Shown here: positions 20,129 to 31,163 of the stretch, piece by piece | Numbering within the stretch: position 1 is the stretch's first letter | How the letters are laid out: each line of letters opens with the position of its first letter | NCBI GenBank assembly: GCA_009829735.1 | Contig: CM020618.1 | Span: 9,949,119 to 10,013,118 of the forward strand | DNA from: Pyropia yezoensis | Lineage: Eukaryota > Rhodophyta > Bangiophyceae > Bangiales > Bangiaceae | DNA: 64,000 bases | Reading direction: 5' to 3' | Notes under the pieces: model-generated | What the model saw: only the letters and a program-made list of their open reading frames with translations | Database searches by the model: none | What the model was told of the DNA's origin: nothing | Made by a program: the position numbers and the translations under genes

Positions 20129-22076
20129 ATGGCTAGCTCGGACCCCCCGTCGTCCGGGGAGTACACGGGTGACGCACGTACTTCAGTGCCTTTGAATACT
20201 GGTGAGACACAGGTGGGTTTACCTGGGGTCGCAGAGGGACTAGAGGTCCCTCAAGCCAGCAGGACTGGAAGTGCGGGCGGGCAGCAGGCCACCCCGACTC
20301 AGTCGGGAGTTCACTCGGGTGACACTTCTGATGTGGGTGGGCCGAAGTCTGGCCACCGTGTGGTATACTCAACGGGAACGTCCCAAGGGGTGAGGACTGT
20401 CCCCGCGGGTTCCACTCGGGTTGGAGCCAACTTTGGCTTGGAGCCGTCGCCAACTAGGCTTTCGGAGGACGGCGGACCTCCGTTGGTCGGCGATGGGCTC
20501 GCGCCCATGCCCCCGGTTGAGACCTCTGAGGAACGTGGTTACCCCTCAGGTGGACTCCCGGAGGCGGACCGAGACTCAGCTGGAGTCGACAATCCACTCC
20601 TCGCGGAAACTATCCGTCGGGAGGCGACCAATGTGTTGCGGCAGACTTTGCCGGACCTGGTGGTCACGATGACGAATACTACTCTGAATCAGATTGTGGC
20701 GAGTTTGCCAGATGGTCTTAATGTCCAGACTGGATTGGGGCTTTCGAGCCCGCAGGCGCAGGGGGAATCCCTCCTTACGCCTATCTCAGGTCGCCCCGAA
20801 CAGGGGGCGACACCTGTGACTCCCAACGAGGGAGCCACACCATACTCGGTGGGGCGTACGCCCTTCACGGGGGAGCTTCCCCCGGAAACGCCGGCGGCTA
20901 CACCAAGCGCGCCGCGCCTGAGTATGGGCACTGAGGGTCAACTTACCCCAGTGCCACAGCGGCTGTTCCCTCAACGTGAGGCGCCGCCCAAGATCCAGGT
21001 AGCCAACCCAGTCTACCAGAGGATGTTTGACTGTGAGACCTACGCCCTCCACAACAAGTCGGTGGCGTATGGTCCTGACCAGGCCCGAGCCATGGGCCGT
21101 GCCAAGAAGAATGCACTTCACTCTTTTGGGCACAAAGCGGAGTGGGATGGAACTCCCCCCCTCCGTGTCTTTGAGTTCCTACGTCGTTTCACAAAAGCCT
21201 GTGACGACAATGCCATAAGTGAAGGCATGGCTTTTTACATGCTACAGGAGTTTACAAAGGGAGACCTGCGGACAGAACTTATGTCCGTCATGCCCAGCTT
21301 CTCAAGTGGAGGCGCTGGGGAGGTGACGTCCTATTTGGAGCTCGTCAACTGGTTGTTGAGGGCCATGGTTGAATGAAGCGGCTTTGGCTTCTCAAGTCGA
21401 GGAGTTTACGCAAGCCCATCAGGAAGAGGCGGAGGACGAGTTGTCCTTTGCGGAGCGAGTCCGTAAGCTCAACAATCTTTGTGGGTTTCTTCATCCACAA
21501 GCTGTGGTGAAGAGTCGGTTTGTGGAGGGACTCCATTGGTCAGTCCGGATGGAGACCCGGGAGCATAACACTGCCCGGGCGACCCTGGCCGAGTTGGCTA
21601 GGTTCGCCTACCGCAGAGGCGAGGCCTACCGCAAGTTGCGGGAGGAACAACGCCAGGAGCGTCAAGCCGAGTTGGCCAAGGAACGGGAGGATGCGCGCCA
21701 GGCCAGAGAGTTGAGAGAGGCGCGCCGAATCCGCAAGGAGAGGGTGGTAGCTGCCGTGGGAACTTTCCAGGGTATCTCTTCGTCTTCCCCAGTTGGGAAG
21801 ACCCCTCCGGGAACTGACAATCGGTGTTGGAACTGCAACTCCAATGGACACTGGGCATATGATTGCCCCAAGTTGAGTAAACGCATCCAACAACTTGTTA
21901 GGAATGCGAGTAAGAAGTCGGCTACGAACGAAGTACGTTCACGCCGCGAGGGTGGGTCTCGACCGGTGGTGGCGGTCACCACACCCTCGGCGAAGGGGGC
22001 GGACACGTCGTCCTCGGACTCGTCGTCTTCCCCTTCGTCCTCAGATTCGGACGCCAAGTCGGCGGGAAACGAATGA
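20129..22076 (+). pseudogene. Gypsy element 1 gag part (fossil, broken)
   Basis: Long Pro/Ser/Thr-rich N-terminal part, then a capsid-like helical region (LRVFEFLRRFTKACDDNAIS, SYLELVNWLLRAM) and a CCHC zinc knuckle CWNCNSNGHWAYDC, followed by a basic/serine tail. It is related to the element 2 gag (compare FAFLRRFVKACNDNDVSEG). Broken. Confidence 0.85.
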
Positions 22077-22087
22077 CCGTTGGAGCT

Positions 22088-22659
22088 TGTGGTATAAAAC
22101 TCGATCCTCTCAGACACGTGTCAATATCCCTCGGGGGAAAGGGACAGGTAACGCAGAAAGGGGAACTACGAGAATGGTATGCCTGTTGCCTCACGTGCCT
22201 GCTCGCAGAGCAAACAGATACGCACGGTAGTGCACACGGGGAAGAGGAAAGCAAACGCGCAGTTGTCTTTTTCCCTGAGGGCACGGGCCGAGGGCGCCTC
22301 GCTGTCCCTCTTAACGTGCATCTGGGGGAACCCCGGCACGTTGGCCCGGTAGCCCCCCCATAACCCCGAGTGGCCCCGACCCGAGTCTAACCTCGTCAGG
22401 TCGGGGGCCACTATCACTACTAATTCTATTCCCACTCACTAATCTCACACTCAAATTCTCTCAAATCAAGTCCCTCACAAATATGCAAAAACACATCAGA
22501 AATCCCTCTCTCGCGTGTGGATAGCGTAGTCCACCGCATCCCAGTGCCGGGCACGGGCCACGGCCGCCAACCATCGCCACACGGCGGGCGTGTTCTGGCA
22601 CCTGGTGCCCTCTGGTTGCAGTCCCGGGTCGGCGCCAAGTCGGGGCCAGGGATGCTACA
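22088..22659 (-). repeat. Gypsy element 2, 3' LTR
   Basis: 572 bp. On the plus strand, GGTATAAAAC lies at its left edge (22091-22100) and points toward the antisense ORF that starts at 22843. Confidence 0.93.
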
Positions 22660-22842
22660 TAGCTCCCTCCCTAGTCCGGCACGTCCTCGGGCCGAACCAG
22701 GTGCCACCGTGCACAGCCTCGAGCACGTCCACACCGGTGCCGAGGTCGAGCGTCTTCACCCGGTCACGATCACCTGCCCCGATTCTGCCCCCCCCCTCCG
22801 CTCCTTCACCTTGGCCCTCTCGTTCCCCGGAGTCTGGACGGT

Positions 22843-24960
22843 ATGTCCAGTTCCGAGATCCAAGCTGGGCCCGTGGTTCCGGCGGCGAGTGTTGCGGAGG
22901 AGAACTCGGGTCGTCGTGCCCCTCTCCTGCCTCCGGTTCCCCGGATGTCGGTGCCGGCGCCGGTCGCCACGGCGGGGACGGATCGAGTTCCCCCGGCTTC
23001 CGCGATGCACCCGGTCGAGGCCCCCCCGGAGGGTCTCCCGGAGATGCTCCTTGGGCAGGACCCTCTGGCGGCCCGGCGTTACTCCACGGTGGTCGGCAAC
23101 GCCGGCGCGGCCCAGTGCCAGCAGGATTGCATGGACCTCTGGCGCAAGGAACTCCAGCGCGGGGTCTTGACCGAGATGGACAAGGCACGTCTTCATACGG
23201 CGGACCAGATGCGCCTGGCACAAGACCGCTCCCAGAGCTTCTCGGGTTCCTCTTGGGTTGCTCGTCTGGAGGATCTCCCCTTCGCGCTGGTACTGGATCT
23301 ACCCTTGACCGAGCGTCGCGTGTCCGCGTCCGTTCTCCGGTGGCCGGAGGAGGAAGGGTACGTCCACCGGGCGCTCAAGGTCTGGGACGAGGCGCTCAAG
23401 GGGTCGGGAAGCTTGAACTGCGACCCCCGTCCGAGCATGGTCGCTCTGGAGCCGCCTTTCTTGACCCGGAAATACTCCAAGTTGTCGCCGGCACGGGAGC
23501 AGGGTGAGCGACGCGGGCGTCAGCGTGACTTCCTTGTAAGCTGCAACCACCAGGAGTTCTGGAAGCTGGACAAGGCTAACCGGGCGGCATACTACCCCAA
23601 GGTCATCCCGCAGCAGCAGGAAGTCGAGATCCCGGTCGGGTTTGCTCCTTCCAGCATCCCTTGCACCTGGTACTTCTTGGACGCCTTGACTCAGGCGTCA
23701 ATCAAGGGCTTCTTCCACTCAATCCCGTACATGATGTACACGTCCGAGATGACAGTCTTGGCGGCCAACCACTGGCTTCATGAGGTCTTGGTGTCCAACC
23801 GGCTTTGGTTTCTCCCTGACCTCCTGATGGTCTGGATTGTCGACAAGTTGACCGTCGACTTCCTGTGCAGCCAGGACGAGGAGTACAAGGAGCTCTTCCA
23901 GGCGATGATCGACTTCCGGCGTCTGGTGCCGGTGCATGACCGGAACTTCTTGAACGCGATTGCCGACCAGAACCGCCCGCGTCGGGATGGCTTCGGTTGG
24001 GCGCAGGTGGTCTACCAGTCTTCTCCGGCCAAGGTGCAGCTGGCGACGCCGCTTCCGGCGTGGCCGCAGCTAGGTAGCTTTCCTGCTCCGGCCGCCCTTG
24101 ATCTTCTGCCAGTTGGGCCGCCGGTGCAGGAGTCGGGATGGGCCGCGGCGGTCGGTCGGGCGTCTGCGGCGGCTCCGCTTCCTCCGGTTGCCCCTGTCGC
24201 CCCGGTCGCCTCGCCTGAACCGTCACCGGCACGTCCGCGCCCTGTTCCGGCTGTGCCAGTACTTCAAGCTCCTCCGGCACCGCGCTTGTCTGCGGCGAGT
24301 CTGGGAGTGGCCGTGCGGTCGCCGATTACTCCGGCCGCTCTACCCCGGACGCCTTCTTCCAGCGCCGGCGGCGCTGTGCCTCCGCTGGAGTTGGGCACTC
24401 CGGTCTCGGGGGCCGTTGTGGACCGTCCGGTAGTGTCATCCTCAGGCCGGTTCGAGATTCCGGCGCCGACTCTGCGCCTTACCCGCTTCCGGGTGCCCGA
24501 CTGGTACCTGAACCAAGGTGGTCCAACATGCGACCAGTACGACGTCGGCATGATTGAAGACCAGCTGGGTCGTCTTCCGGTGCAGGTTGAAGGCGTCGGG
24601 TCCTCCCTGGTGCTGGGCACCTACGCCAGTGTCTTGAACGACGTGGTCGACCGGGTGTTTGCTTGCGCGGACAGCGGCCAGATGTCGAACAACCCGGTGG
24701 TTGGCGAACTTCTGACGACTTTGACGCGGCATGGCTTGGCCCAGCAGTGGTCAGAGACCTTCACGGGCTTCCAGCGGCGCCGACGGACATATCTGGATGA
24801 GCGGGAGCCACCGGCAACTACTGGTACTACTCCGATGGCGTCATACCGGGATGCGCCGCGTCCACCGCACTACGTCATCCCGTCTTCCTCCGGTTCCCGT
24901 CGTACCGCGGGGGCAGCGCCGGAGGACACTCCCTCGGCTCAGCGTCCGCGCCGAGAGTAG
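22843..24960 (+). CDS. Antisense accessory ORF of Gypsy element 2, unknown function (705 aa)
   Basis: Open frame of 705 codons running opposite to gag/pol, between the 3' LTR (its ATG lies 183 nt from the LTR) and the end of pol (tail to tail, about 145 nt gap). The N-terminal about 150 residues are Ala/Pro/Arg-rich. A central ordered part of about 250 residues contains DFLVSCNHQEFW, AYYPKVIPQQQEVEIPVGF, NHWLHEVLVSNRLWFLPDLL and a helical WIVDKLTVDFL. A Pro/Ala/Val linker follows, then a second short ordered part (VPDWYLNQGG, ELLTTLTRHGLAQQW) and an Arg/Ser tail. I see no zinc finger, signal peptide, membrane segment or enzyme motif. It is related to the ORF at 35821-37935 in element 1 and may be structural or regulatory. 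Antisense ORFs between pol and the 3' LTR are known from some plant Tat-lineage Gypsy elements; no similarity to those can be judged here. Confidence 0.8.
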   Translation: MSSSEIQAGPVVPAASVAEENSGRRAPLLPPVPRMSVPAPVATAGTDRVPPASAMHPVEAPPEGLPEMLLGQDPLAARRYSTVVGNAGAAQCQQDCMDLWRKELQRGVLTEMDKARLHTADQMRLAQDRSQSFSGSSWVARLEDLPFALVLDLPLTERRVSASVLRWPEEEGYVHRALKVWDEALKGSGSLNCDPRPSMVALEPPFLTRKYSKLSPAREQGERRGRQRDFLVSCNHQEFWKLDKANRAAYYPKVIPQQQEVEIPVGFAPSSIPCTWYFLDALTQASIKGFFHSIPYMMYTSEMTVLAANHWLHEVLVSNRLWFLPDLLMVWIVDKLTVDFLCSQDEEYKELFQAMIDFRRLVPVHDRNFLNAIADQNRPRRDGFGWAQVVYQSSPAKVQLATPLPAWPQLGSFPAPAALDLLPVGPPVQESGWAAAVGRASAAAPLPPVAPVAPVASPEPSPARPRPVPAVPVLQAPPAPRLSAASLGVAVRSPITPAALPRTPSSSAGGAVPPLELGTPVSGAVVDRPVVSSSGRFEIPAPTLRLTRFRVPDWYLNQGGPTCDQYDVGMIEDQLGRLPVQVEGVGSSLVLGTYASVLNDVVDRVFACADSGQMSNNPVVGELLTTLTRHGLAQQWSETFTGFQRRRRTYLDEREPPATTGTTPMASYRDAPRPPHYVIPSSSGSRRTAGAAPEDTPSAQRPRRE

Positions 24961-25105
24961 TAGTTGGAGGCAAGGAGGGTGAGGGTCTTGGGAGAAGCGA
25001 GGAGGGAAGAGGCGGAGAGAAGGGTTGCTCGAGCGGGTGCTTGTTTTCCTTGATTGTTCCATGCTTGCGTTGCGTGTTATCCTTGATATACCCGTTCCCT
25101 TCTTC

Positions 25106-28100
25106 TCAATCCTCTTGTTCCGCATCCGTTGCGGGTGAGCTCGTCTCTTCCCGAGGGTCTTGGTTGGCCCCGTCCTCTTGGTCCTCCTCCGTGTCCGACT
25201 CCAGAATCTTGCCGGCTCTGGCCACGGGAGTGCCCTCAATCCCGTTCCGTCGCGTGTAGGCACACACGTCCGCGATGGGTAGCCGGTTTGAGGGTTCCCA
25301 TGTATCATCTGCCGGGTTGAAACCGAACCAGCGTACTCGCAGGTACAGGCGTCCATCTCTCCAGGCATGGTCGACAAACTTGACGTAGACAAATTCCCGA
25401 CCTTCTTCTTGGGATAACCAGGGTATCGCAGTCCGCTTACGCCGGGTCAAGTCCCGTTGGCTTGGCGGTGGAGCTCGGGTGACATGGTCGCTGCTCACCC
25501 GGTACGGAGAGCCATCCACGTCTAGAAGGAAGGTCCAGCCATCCGTATTGAGAATCTCATAAGGTCCATCCGTCTTAGAGTCCAGCTTCCCCCGGGTCTT
25601 GCTATGGTTGTCCACAAAAACCCAGTCGCCACCACCCAGTTCCTTGTTCTTTTCCCGGACACCCTTGTCATAGTCCCGCTTGTATCGCTCCTGGGTCTTT
25701 GAAATTGACTCCTTGACTCTTGGGAGCAGGAGCTTTAGTTGTTCCAGGAACTCATCCTTTGCCTTGGGACCTGACTTCAGTGCAGGCTGGAGACCATCCG
25801 GTATTCTTTCCAGGGAGAAGTTGGTCAGCCGCCTCGGGGTGACAAAGTCCAGTGGAGCGACTCCCGTTGTCCGGTGAACTCGGGAGTTGTAGGCTAGAGT
25901 GAGGACAGCCAGGAGCTCGTCCCAGTCTTCTTGGTGCTCCTCCACGTAGTGCCGTAGCATGTCCACTAGGGTCCGGTTGAATCGTTCCACCTGGCCGTTC
26001 GTTTGAGGGTGGTACGTCGTGGTGTACAAGTTCTTGATGCCCATCAGGTCACAGACTCCTTGGAAGAACAGGGATGCAAACTGGGGACCGTTGTCGGTTA
26101 AGACGGAGTCTGGAGGGCCGTAGGCAGCTATCCAGTACTCGCAGAAGGCCGACGTGACATCCAGAGCCGTGATGGTTCTCAACGGGATTGCTCGAGTGAA
26201 CTTGGAGAACCGGTCACAAATGATGAGTAGGTATATGTTGCCACTGGAGGTCTCAGGTAGGGGCCCCAGGATGTCCATGCTTAAGCTTGCAAAGGGCTCC
26301 GCCGCAGGGAATAGGCGTAGCTTAGAAGTCTTCTTCCTCTGGGACAACCGGTTCCTTGCACAAGAAATACAAGCCTCCAGGCACTTATGGACGTCACTGG
26401 CCATGGTTTCCCAGTAATAGTGTCGTCTCATGGAAGCATACATCCGATTGATACCAGGATGTCCGGCCTGGGGAGACGAGTGCTCCAGGCGTAGGATGTC
26501 AGTCCGTAGGCTCCGGGGTACGTAGACTTGAGTTGCCCCATCGAAGGGTGACACCCGTACTAGGAGTCCGTCTGTAGACTCGGAGAAGCGACTGTTCCGG
26601 TTCAGGTCCATTTGGTGGCGAAGCTCCAAGCATTGAGGGTCCGTCAATTGTGCCTCCAGCATCCGGTGAATGGTTACCGGTTGATGAGCGTCAGGTGTCT
26701 CGTACAGGGGAGCGTGCCAGCCACGTCCGACATTCGGGAGGATGAAGCAAGGTATTTCCTCCGGGATAGGACCGGTATCGGTTGCAGGAGTCTCCAGCCG
26801 GGACATGGTGTCGGCGCAGTGGTGCTCCCTCCCTGCTCTGGTGCACACCTTGTACTTGAACTCCGAAAGGCGTAGGCGCCACCGGGCGACCCTTCCTTGA
26901 CTGCTGTCCATGCATAGCAGCCACCTTAGACTGGCGTGGTCCGTCCGGATGAGGAACTCTTGTCCTTCAAGATATGGACGTAACAGGAAGCAAGCCCAGA
27001 CGACCGCCAAGCACTCGCGCTCGGTCGTGGAATAGTTCTTCTCGGCTGGAGTCAAGACGCGACTGTAGTAGCCTATCGGGAGGAAGTGCCCATCAGGTTG
27101 CTGCTGGAGTAGTGAGCACCCCACCTGGACGCCACAGGCGTCAGTCTCCAGAACAAACTGACCCTCCCGCTTGGGTAACGCCAGTACTGGAGTGGTGGTC
27201 AGACGCTTCTTGAGCTCTTTGAAGGCTGCTGTCTGCTTCTCGTCGAACACCGGGAGTTGTGCTGGAAGCTTCTTGCTAGTAAGCTTGGTCAAGGGCCGGG
27301 CAATCAGAGCGTAGTCTCGTACGAACCGGCGGTAGACGTTGCACATACCCAGGAAGCTCTTGAGTTCCGTCTGGGTTTTAGGTTGCCGTGCATGCCGGAG
27401 GGCCTTGATGTTCTTCTCATTGACTCGGAGCTCCCCCGGACTCAGCACGTGCCCCAGGTACTCCACCTCAGTCTCAAACAGGTGGCACTTCTCGGCCTTG
27501 AGGGTAACTCCAGCCTTGGACAGGAGGGCCAGGACCTCTCGAAGGTGCTCCAGGTGTTCCGCTGGGGTCTTGGAGAAAACAATGATGTCGTCCAGGTAGA
27601 CCAAACATGTTCTCCACCTTAGCCCCGACAGGATGATGTCGATGGCTCTCTGGAAGGTTGCCGGAGCATTAGTGAGACCAAAAGGGAGACGCTTGCACCG
27701 GAACAGTCCCATGTGGCACGTGAAGGTAGTCTTGTCCTTGTCCTCGTCAGCCAGAGGGATCTGCCAGTAACCGGCATTACAATCCAGCGTCGAGAAGAGG
27801 GTGGCATCACCAAGAAAGTCGAGGCAATCATCCATCCGGGGTATCGGGTATACGTCCTTGACTGTCATCTCGTTCAGGCGTCTGTAGTCAACGCAGAAAC
27901 GGAAGTGACCGCCAGGTTTCGGGACGACTACCACCGGGAAAGCCCACTCGCCATCAGACGGCTCGATAACATCCATCTTGAGCATCTTGTTAACCTGCTT
28001 CTCAATCTCATCCCGGCGATGAGGTCCAGCCCGGTATGGGTGCATGTGCACTGGTTTGGCATCTGGCTTGAGTTGAATCCGGTGTAGGGTGGCGTCCATC

Positions 28101-29065
28101 TTGCCCAGCTCTCCAGACCACAGGTGCCGATATTCCTGGAGAAGCTTCTCCAGTGCCTCCTTCAAGTCGGGAGGGACGTTTTCTTGGTTGACCTTCGGCA
28201 TCCCGGGCGGTGCTTGTTCGGGCTTCGGAGTAGTACGGCCAGCCTGCTCTTGTTCCGGAGGTTCGTCTAAGGCCGTCAAGTTGGATGCCAGCTCTTGTTG
28301 CAGGTTCAAGAGGTCTTCCTTGCTCATAGCGCGGGCGGACCCCCGGTAAGGCTCTGCTGTACCAACTCGAGTGCCCTTGGCGAGGGTTATTGGCTTCCGG
28401 CTCACGTTGACGATCAGCACCGAGAACGGGGTGTGCCGCTCCACCTTCTTGTGATGTCCATGGGCTAGGTATAATCGGTGTTTCGCCAGAAATTCCTTGC
28501 GTCCGTAGATCAGGCATTGACCTGCAGTCCGGGTCGTGACTTGAACCTTGGTCTCCGAGCGAGGAGGTAGGAGCACCGGTTTGATGAGGGTCAAGGTAGA
28601 GGGTGGGATGCGTTCCTTCTGGTTCTTGGCCACACGAACCTTGGTGTCCAGGTGCTCCAGCACTGGTGACACAAACCCATGGTTGAACTGCACCTTTCCT
28701 TCTCCGGGTAGGATGCTCTTGACATGCTGCTTCTGGAAGTCCCAGCCTAGGATGAGGGGGACTGATAAGGTCTTGACTACTAGAAAGGGAAAAAGCATTG
28801 GTTCATTGTTGACATAGATGGCGACGGGAAGACGGCCAAGCGGTCGTAGGGTTTGACCTGATGCGTCCACAATCCGGGTCTTGGTAGGCGCTCTCCAGGC
28901 ATGTCGACGCCAGCCCGGAGGTAACAGGTTCTCAGTGATGACGCTTGGTCCGGCTCCCGTGTCGACCACCGGCGTAACAGCTTGGGGGAGGCTATCCCCC
29001 ACACGCATACGAGCATTAATCTTGAGGTTTTCCTTACGCAGGACGAGCAAGGTCCCCTTGAACAA
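25106..29065 (-). CDS. Gypsy element 2 pol (protease, RT, RNase H, integrase, chromodomain)
   Basis: A frame of about 1319 codons that looks whole. Aspartic protease motif VVDTGAGPSVI is near the N-terminus. RT has FCVDYRRLNEMT, FSTLDCNAGYWQI, LPFGLTNAPATFQRA and the catalytic YLDDIIVFS. RNase H has VLETDACGVQVGCSLLQ and RECLAVVWA. The integrase zinc-binding region ends CISCARNRLSQ, and the core shows LSMDILGPLP, LTDNGPQF and YHPQTNGQVERFNRTL. A C-terminal chromodomain (FVYVKFVDHAWRDGRLYLRV then WFGF and DTWEP) would steer integration toward particular chromatin, as in other chromoviruses. Gag and pol are separate open frames. Confidence 0.95.
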   Translation of the reverse strand: MFKGTLLVLRKENLKINARMRVGDSLPQAVTPVVDTGAGPSVITENLLPPGWRRHAWRAPTKTRIVDASGQTLRPLGRLPVAIYVNNEPMLFPFLVVKTLSVPLILGWDFQKQHVKSILPGEGKVQFNHGFVSPVLEHLDTKVRVAKNQKERIPPSTLTLIKPVLLPPRSETKVQVTTRTAGQCLIYGRKEFLAKHRLYLAHGHHKKVERHTPFSVLIVNVSRKPITLAKGTRVGTAEPYRGSARAMSKEDLLNLQQELASNLTALDEPPEQEQAGRTTPKPEQAPPGMPKVNQENVPPDLKEALEKLLQEYRHLWSGELGKMDATLHRIQLKPDAKPVHMHPYRAGPHRRDEIEKQVNKMLKMDVIEPSDGEWAFPVVVVPKPGGHFRFCVDYRRLNEMTVKDVYPIPRMDDCLDFLGDATLFSTLDCNAGYWQIPLADEDKDKTTFTCHMGLFRCKRLPFGLTNAPATFQRAIDIILSGLRWRTCLVYLDDIIVFSKTPAEHLEHLREVLALLSKAGVTLKAEKCHLFETEVEYLGHVLSPGELRVNEKNIKALRHARQPKTQTELKSFLGMCNVYRRFVRDYALIARPLTKLTSKKLPAQLPVFDEKQTAAFKELKKRLTTTPVLALPKREGQFVLETDACGVQVGCSLLQQQPDGHFLPIGYYSRVLTPAEKNYSTTERECLAVVWACFLLRPYLEGQEFLIRTDHASLRWLLCMDSSQGRVARWRLRLSEFKYKVCTRAGREHHCADTMSRLETPATDTGPIPEEIPCFILPNVGRGWHAPLYETPDAHQPVTIHRMLEAQLTDPQCLELRHQMDLNRNSRFSESTDGLLVRVSPFDGATQVYVPRSLRTDILRLEHSSPQAGHPGINRMYASMRRHYYWETMASDVHKCLEACISCARNRLSQRKKTSKLRLFPAAEPFASLSMDILGPLPETSSGNIYLLIICDRFSKFTRAIPLRTITALDVTSAFCEYWIAAYGPPDSVLTDNGPQFASLFFQGVCDLMGIKNLYTTTYHPQTNGQVERFNRTLVDMLRHYVEEHQEDWDELLAVLTLAYNSRVHRTTGVAPLDFVTPRRLTNFSLERIPDGLQPALKSGPKAKDEFLEQLKLLLPRVKESISKTQERYKRDYDKGVREKNKELGGGDWVFVDNHSKTRGKLDSKTDGPYEILNTDGWTFLLDVDGSPYRVSSDHVTRAPPPSQRDLTRRKRTAIPWLSQEEGREFVYVKFVDHAWRDGRLYLRVRWFGFNPADDTWEPSNRLPIADVCAYTRRNGIEGTPVARAGKILESDTEEDQEDGANQDPREETSSPATDAEQED

Positions 29066-29193
29066 ACAGGGTGTCCAGGCGGCTACCGGTTGAGCAGGTA
29101 ACTGCCGTCCTTTCTCCCGGCACGCAAGGGGAGAACAGGTAGAAGTACCCTGCCGTTGGAGATTCGGGAAGACACTTGGGGAGAGCGCCTGCC

Positions 29194-30954
29194 CTACTCG
29201 TTTCCCGGCTCCGAGGAGTCCTTAGAGGTTTCGGTCTCCAGGTCAAAGTCCGTAGGAGCTTCCCTTGCCAGAGCCTCCGTGATGCTCTGTAAGGTTGCCA
29301 CTCGGATGGCATGTACCTGTGCCTTGTCCATCTTGGAGGGTGCCCGCCGGTCAGCCCAGTTGACCGCCTTTGCAAACACCAGTCCTTGACGCTTGAGTTT
29401 CTCCTGGAGATCCTCGGGAATGGTCGGGCACTGGTAGGACATGTGATCCTCCTTCTGGCACAGCCAGCAAGACCGGAACCGCTGGTTCCTGATCTGCTTG
29501 GGGGCGACCAGGGAAGGTTGCTCCTTAGAAACGAAGCCGCCCCACTTGTCCCTTGACTCCATGGGTGAGGCCTCGCCAACTGCGAGTACCGGTACAGGGT
29601 TATCACCTCCCTTATACTTGTCGGGTCCGGGACGAACTCGCGACAACGGCTTGGGGGTTGATACCATAGGAGCCTGGAGGGCCTTGGCTTGCCGGTGCTT
29701 GCCCTGGGTATAGGCCATCAACTGCTGGAAGGTATGTTCTTGATGTTCCTGGTTGTAGTTCTCCGCATCCACTTGAAGATATTCAGGAAGCCCCTCCGAG
29801 AAGATCATCTTGAGCCTGTCCTCAGGGTAAACGTTGCCACAAGCATCGCTCATCTCCCGGACACGACGGGCGAACGCCTCTGGAGTCTCTTGTCTCTCCA
29901 TGGTTGCCCGGTTCAGCCTACCGACTGCCTTACGCAGGGAGTCCGCGTCTGCGTAGTTGGACAGGAGCCAGTTGACCGCCTCCGGATAACTCGCGACGGT
30001 ACGTCCAACAATGTGCCCGGCAGAGTCTGGTAGAACCTGTGCAAACCGCTGTTCCGCTTCTCCGGTCATGAAGTTAACCAGGAGATAGAGAGCCTTGCCC
30101 TCGGATACATCGTTGTCATTGCATGCCTTGACAAACCGGCGCAGGAAGGCAAAGATAAGCGCCGGTCTCTTCCCGGAAAACTTAGGATGCCCCCCAAAGC
30201 TCGGCTGCATTCGCCGGTTCAGGGATGCCATCTTCTTGGCCATCTTCCGGGTGTAACCTTGGTCTTGGTTCTCCAGCCGGTAGTTACCCCAATACGTGAC
30301 CTTGTTCAGGGTGGCATCTCCCACTTGGTGGGCAGGGAAGTCGAACTCGACTAGCCTGCGCCGGGTAGGACCGGGAGATGCATCCCAGTCATATCCCTCC
30401 TCAGAGCTGGAGGAACTGGTCTCGCTGGTGCTAGAGCGGCGGCGACGACGCCGACGCCTACGGCTGCTCCGGTCACCGGTCTTGGAGCTCCCCGCCCCAT
30501 AGGACGCAAGGGGAGGAAAAGCTTGGCCGGTCCCAGGAGTCGAAGTCTCAGGAAGACCCGTAGAACCAGTCATAGCGGTGCCTCTGGCACTGCCAGTGCC
30601 CACAGGAAGAGGTGTATACACCCAGCTGCCATGTGTGGGTCCAGGAGTAAACACACCAGGGGCTATCCCTGGAGGTTGAGGAGTAGAACCGACAGGAGGG
30701 AGACGTCTGCTGCGAGCGGACTCAAACGCCGTTGACCCCGGGGTGGCTCCCACAGGAGGAACAGCCGGAGGAACGGGAGCAGGCGGTACTTGGCCGCCTG
30801 TAGACTCCAGTCCACTACCGGATGTCACGCCCAGGTCTGCTTCACCCGTAGGGAGAACGCCGGGTTGGGCACCGTCCCCCGCGGTGACCAGGGATGCGTC
30901 AAGGGACGCGGGGTCTACCCCTTCGGGCACCGTCGTGCCAGGGAGGGTAGCCAT
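29194..30954 (-). CDS. Gypsy element 2 gag
   Basis: 586 codons that look whole. It has a long disordered Pro/Gly/Thr-rich N-terminal half, an Arg-rich patch followed by Ser-rich acid (RRRRRRRRRRSSTSE), a capsid-like helical region (FAFLRRFVKACNDNDVSEG, SYPEAVNWLLSNYADADSLR), and one CCHC knuckle CWLCQKEDHMSYQC near the C-terminus. Confidence 0.92.
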   Translation of the reverse strand: MATLPGTTVPEGVDPASLDASLVTAGDGAQPGVLPTGEADLGVTSGSGLESTGGQVPPAPVPPAVPPVGATPGSTAFESARSRRLPPVGSTPQPPGIAPGVFTPGPTHGSWVYTPLPVGTGSARGTAMTGSTGLPETSTPGTGQAFPPLASYGAGSSKTGDRSSRRRRRRRRRSSTSETSSSSSEEGYDWDASPGPTRRRLVEFDFPAHQVGDATLNKVTYWGNYRLENQDQGYTRKMAKKMASLNRRMQPSFGGHPKFSGKRPALIFAFLRRFVKACNDNDVSEGKALYLLVNFMTGEAEQRFAQVLPDSAGHIVGRTVASYPEAVNWLLSNYADADSLRKAVGRLNRATMERQETPEAFARRVREMSDACGNVYPEDRLKMIFSEGLPEYLQVDAENYNQEHQEHTFQQLMAYTQGKHRQAKALQAPMVSTPKPLSRVRPGPDKYKGGDNPVPVLAVGEASPMESRDKWGGFVSKEQPSLVAPKQIRNQRFRSCWLCQKEDHMSYQCPTIPEDLQEKLKRQGLVFAKAVNWADRRAPSKMDKAQVHAIRVATLQSITEALAREAPTDFDLETETSKDSSEPGNE

Positions 30955-31163
30955 GTTGGTCTCTTGACAGCCACAGTCCAGTTACCTGCGTGTCCAAAGA
31001 TCGCAAGACCACAAGAGAGGGGTTGGAGAGCCAGGAATGGGGTTCCCGTGAACGGGTGCAAATAATTCCCAAACCACAGAAAAAGACAGAATAGGAACAA
31101 CGCAACCGCTGCTCCCAAATGTCTCTTCTCAAACACTCCAATCCCCTGCTGCTCCACCAAATA

